Source of the DNA: Candidatus Dadabacteria bacterium UBA1144
GTDB taxonomy: Bacteria; Desulfobacterota_D; UBA1144
DNA: 8,089 nucleotides
Reading direction: 5' to 3'
NCBI GenBank assembly: GCA_905181755.1
Contig: CAJIYY010000070.1
Location: forward strand, 1 to 8,089
Positions within the stretch are counted from its first letter, which is position 1. Each line of letters opens with the position of its first letter. The notes under the pieces were generated by a model. The model had not been told where the DNA came from. It did not search any database and was given only the letters and a program-made list of their open reading frames with translations. Below, piece by piece: positions 6,259-8,089 of this stretch. The position numbers and the translations under genes are program-made.

Positions 6259-7590
6259 ATGTTTGAGAAGATAACTGACAAAATTGCAGGCTCTTTTAAA
6301 AAACTTAGGGGCAATAATATAATTAGCTCTGAAAATATTAACAACTCCTTAAAAGAAATAAGAATGAGTCTTTTGGAAGCTGATGTTAACTATAAAGTCG
6401 TAAAAAGCTTAATAGATGCAGTAGAAGAAAGAGCCATAGGACAAGAAGTTGTTAAAAGTGTTTCACCTAGTGAGCAATTTATCAAAATCTTCAATGATGA
6501 ACTAATAAAGCTTTTAGGTGAAAAAACTGAACCTTTAAATATAAAAGTTTCACCGCCAGCAGTTATAATGATGACAGGACTTCAAGGTTCTGGAAAAACT
6601 ACTACCGCTGCTAAACTAGCTAAATATTTAAAAGAGAAAGAAAAAAGAAATCCATGTCTTGTATCAGTTGACATATACAGGCCTGCTGCGATAGAACAGC
6701 TAAAAATTCTTTCTGATCAAATCAAAATTCCATTCATTCAAAGTGACTCTAAAAATGTTCTAGAAATATGTGAGAAAGCTTATGAACATGCCTACAACAA
6801 CGGTTTTGATACTTTGATTATTGATACCGCTGGAAGACTTCAAATAGACTCAGACATGATTGATGAGCTAAAATCAATAAAAACCAAAATAACTGTTCAT
6901 GAAACGATGCTGGTAATAGACTCAATGATAGGACAGGAAGCAATAAATGTTGCGAAAGAATTTAACGATCAAATTGAAATAGAAGGGATTCTCTTAACTA
7001 AGCTTGATGGAGATGCAAGAGGTGGCGCAGCACTATCTGCTAAATTTATAACTGGAAAGCCAATTAAATTTTATGGATTCGGAGAGAAGCTAGACATGTT
7101 AGACATCTTCCATCCCGACAGAATGGCATCAAGAATTTTAGGTATGGGAGACGTTGTGTCTCTAGTAGAAAAAGCAAGTGGAGCTATAGACGAAGAAAGT
7201 GCCAACAAACTATCTGAAAAGTTTAAAAAAAATGAATTTGATTTTAATGATTTTAAAGACGCAATAAAATCTATGAATAAAATTGGATCGTTAAAAAGCA
7301 CTCTATCTATGATTCCAGGAATGGGCAATCTGTCAAATGATGAAGAAGCTCTCAAAAGAGCTAGCATAGAGCTAAGACGAACAGTCGCAATAATAGATTC
7401 GATGACAAAAAAAGAGAAAAGCGATCACGCACTCCTTGATGGAAGTAGGAGAAGAAGGATAGCTAAAGGAAGCGGGACTTCAGTTCAGGACATAAACTCA
7501 TTAGTTAAAAAATTTCTACAAATGAAGAAGATGTCAAAGAATATGGGAAAATTTAAAAAGAATTCTAAAAATATGTTGAATTTTAATTAA
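6259..7590 (+). CDS. ffh: Signal recognition particle protein Ffh (SRP54 homologue)
   Basis: This 443-residue GTPase pairs with 4.5S RNA to bind signal sequences of nascent membrane proteins and deliver the ribosome to FtsY at the inner membrane. Three domains are visible. The N-terminal helical bundle covers about 1-90, with LLEADVNYKVVK. The GTPase G domain has GLQGSGKTTTAAK (107-119, P-loop Lys113), DTAGR (189-193) and TKLDGDARGGAAL (from 247). The C-terminal M domain follows from about 300. The M domain holds the RNA-binding helix-turn-helix signature SRRRRIAKGSG (396-406), then VQDINSLVKKF and a Met/Lys-rich tail that ends soon after. Length is close to the family norm (E. coli about 453). 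It is followed by rpsP 30 bp later, the conserved proteobacterial order; topB occupies the upstream side. The start has no Shine-Dalgarno and probably uses a leaderless mRNA. Confidence 0.97.
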   Translation: MFEKITDKIAGSFKKLRGNNIISSENINNSLKEIRMSLLEADVNYKVVKSLIDAVEERAIGQEVVKSVSPSEQFIKIFNDELIKLLGEKTEPLNIKVSPPAVIMMTGLQGSGKTTTAAKLAKYLKEKEKRNPCLVSVDIYRPAAIEQLKILSDQIKIPFIQSDSKNVLEICEKAYEHAYNNGFDTLIIDTAGRLQIDSDMIDELKSIKTKITVHETMLVIDSMIGQEAINVAKEFNDQIEIEGILLTKLDGDARGGAALSAKFITGKPIKFYGFGEKLDMLDIFHPDRMASRILGMGDVVSLVEKASGAIDEESANKLSEKFKKNEFDFNDFKDAIKSMNKIGSLKSTLSMIPGMGNLSNDEEALKRASIELRRTVAIIDSMTKKEKSDHALLDGSRRRRIAKGSGTSVQDINSLVKKFLQMKKMSKNMGKFKKNSKNMLNFN

Positions 7591-7611
7591 TTTTAATCAT
7601 TATTAAGTGAC

Positions 7612-7616
7612 GGAGG
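7612..7616 (+). promoter_or_regulatory. Strong Shine-Dalgarno for rpsP
   Basis: GGAGG lies 4 nt before the ATG at 7621, within the purine stretch GGAGGAAAT. It is the strongest ribosome site in the window, as expected for a ribosomal protein, and contrasts with the bare start of ffh just upstream. Confidence 0.75.
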
Positions 7617-7620
7617 AAAT

Positions 7621-8028
7621 ATGATAAAAATTAGACTTGCAAGATTAGGAAGAAAAAAAAGACCGTTTTATAGAATAGTAGCAACAAACTCTAGATCTCC
7701 CAGAGATGGAAAGTTTCTTGAGATACTGGGCACATATGATCCCCTACAGGATCCATCTGTAGTTACAATAAATAAAGAGAAGGTTGAAGAGTGGGTAAAA
7801 AAGGGAGCTCAACTAAGCAACAGAGTTCAGAAACTAGTTGACCCTGCAAAATATGCAGAACTAGTTAAAGACAAGCCAAAAAGAAAACCTAAGAAAGCTG
7901 CGCCAGAAGTAGCCGCAGAAGCACCAGCTGAAGTAGCCGCAGAAGCGCCAGCTGAAGTAGTCGCAGAAGCACCAGCTGAAGTAGAAGCACCTGCTGAAGT
8001 AGAAACAGAAGCACCTGACAAAGGTTAG
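7621..8028 (+). CDS. rpsP: Small ribosomal subunit protein bS16 with an Ala/Glu/Pro-rich C-terminal extension
   Basis: The first roughly 80 residues are a standard bS16: MIKIRLARLGRKKRPFYRIV, then SPRDGKFLEILGTYDP and the WVKKGAQLSNRV segment. bS16 binds 16S rRNA early in assembly of the 30S body. The family is usually about 80-90 residues; this one is 135. After a basic linker (KPKRKPKK, about 85-92) comes an acidic, Pro-rich tail of about 43 residues built on the octapeptide EVAAEAPA, encoded by a 24-bp tandem repeat. The tail is low-complexity and probably disordered, and sits on an otherwise basic protein. Similar Ala/Glu-rich tails occur on bS16 in some alphaproteobacteria and other groups, from memory. 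The gene lies 30 bp after ffh with a strong ribosome site, probably on the same transcript. Confidence 0.96.
   Translation: MIKIRLARLGRKKRPFYRIVATNSRSPRDGKFLEILGTYDPLQDPSVVTINKEKVEEWVKKGAQLSNRVQKLVDPAKYAELVKDKPKRKPKKAAPEVAAEAPAEVAAEAPAEVVAEAPAEVEAPAEVETEAPDKG
7906..8016 (+). repeat. In-frame 24-bp tandem repeat encoding the bS16 tail
   Basis: Three full 24-bp units (7906-7929, 7930-7953, 7954-7977) differ from one another by one or two bases (for example GCA/GCG and GCC/GTC). Two shortened units follow: 18 bp at 7978-7995 and 21 bp at 7996-8016. All length changes are multiples of three, so the frame is kept. Each full unit encodes EVAAEAPA or EVVAEAPA. The near identity suggests recent slippage or unequal exchange, and the copy number may vary between strains. 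Confidence 0.9.
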
Positions 8029-8089
8029 TGACCGATAAGCTTGTTGCTTTTATAAAAAAATTGAGCTTATTTACCTTAATTATTGTATA
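8028..8089 (+). CDS. Possible partial gene running off the window (GTG start)
   Basis: A GTG at 8028 overlaps the last base of the rpsP TAG stop (TAGTG) and opens a frame of 20 codons to the window edge, beginning MTDKLVAFIKKLSLFTLIIV. AAAGG at 8020-8024 could serve as a ribosome site, though only 3 nt away. The other two plus-strand frames close at once. The expected neighbour is rimM, but this sequence lacks the RimM N-terminal look and reads instead like a short charged start before a hydrophobic helix. It may be a small membrane protein or simply a chance open frame. Confidence 0.3.
   Translation, partial: MTDKLVAFIKKLSLFTLIIV
8034..8071 (+). repeat. Inverted repeat just after rpsP
   Basis: ATAAGCT (8035-8041) and AGCTTAT (8064-8070) are perfect inverted copies, extendable by a G-U pair on either side, with a loop of about 20 nt. 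It could be a weak terminator or attenuator after rpsP, but the stem is low in GC and is followed by TTACCTTAATT rather than a clean T-run. It may also be a chance palindrome. Confidence 0.25.

Noticed and set aside
7071..7367. Minus-strand 98-codon frame opposite ffh
   Set aside because: Antisense to the conserved G and M domains of Ffh, with no independent support.
7906..8016. Regular short repeats that could suggest a CRISPR array
   Set aside because: Units are contiguous with no spacers, are multiples of three and encode an in-frame octapeptide inside rpsP.
7827..8021. Minus-strand open frame rich in Ser, Ala, Gly and Thr
   Set aside because: It is the antisense reading of the rpsP repeat; the low-complexity peptide follows from the repeat itself.
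1..8089. Search for tRNA, rRNA, insertion sequences, attachment sites or phage genes
   Set aside because: No cloverleaf, rRNA-like stretch, transposase, terminal inverted repeats or phage-type protein was seen; all gaps between genes are under 75 bp.

Overview
The window is AT-rich bacterial DNA (G+C about one third by eye). Arginine is mostly AGA and intergenic gaps are short, as in a streamlined, probably marine or other free-living bacterium. The ffh-rpsP order is the usual proteobacterial one. The topoisomerase III is of the long 'DAGREGE' type I associate with beta/gammaproteobacteria. An AT-rich gammaproteobacterium such as the SAR86 group would fit, but that is inference. No marker here fixes the taxon, and a low-GC alpha- or betaproteobacterium is not excluded.

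Left part (1-2168), minus strand: a 152-aa membrane-anchored protein of unknown function (12-470) lies 21 bp downstream of a 558-aa thiamine-diphosphate enzyme (492-2168). That enzyme belongs to the acetolactate synthase-like / 2-hydroxyacyl-CoA lyase-like group. A 59-bp divergent intergenic region (2169-2227) carries candidate back-to-back promoters.

Middle part, plus strand: an unrecognised acidic 137-aa soluble protein (2228-2641) is followed 10 bp later by an extended short-chain dehydrogenase of the HpnA / dihydroflavonol-reductase type (2652-3632), which must start at TTG. A 71-bp gap with a weak terminator-like signal and a possible promoter separates this pair from the next genes.

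Right part, plus strand: DNA topoisomerase III (topB, 3704-6232), signal recognition particle protein Ffh (6259-7590), ribosomal protein bS16 (rpsP, 7621-8028) and possibly the first 20 codons of another frame. These are information-processing genes: DNA decatenation, co-translational targeting of membrane proteins, and the small ribosomal subunit. The expected next gene, rimM, is not recognisable in the 61 bases that follow rpsP.

The most noteworthy points are: (i) topB keeps its catalytic core, but its two C-terminal zinc-ribbon-like repeats have lost their cysteine pairs; (ii) bS16 carries a roughly 43-residue Ala/Glu/Pro/Val tail built from a 24-bp tandem repeat; (iii) ffh and the 152-aa gene share the same arrangement, an extended -10 box exactly 6 nt before an ATG with no Shine-Dalgarno, which suggests leaderless mRNAs; and (iv) two small genes have no recognised family. 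I see no mobile element, CRISPR array, tRNA or rRNA, and no clear sign of a wholly new multi-gene system.
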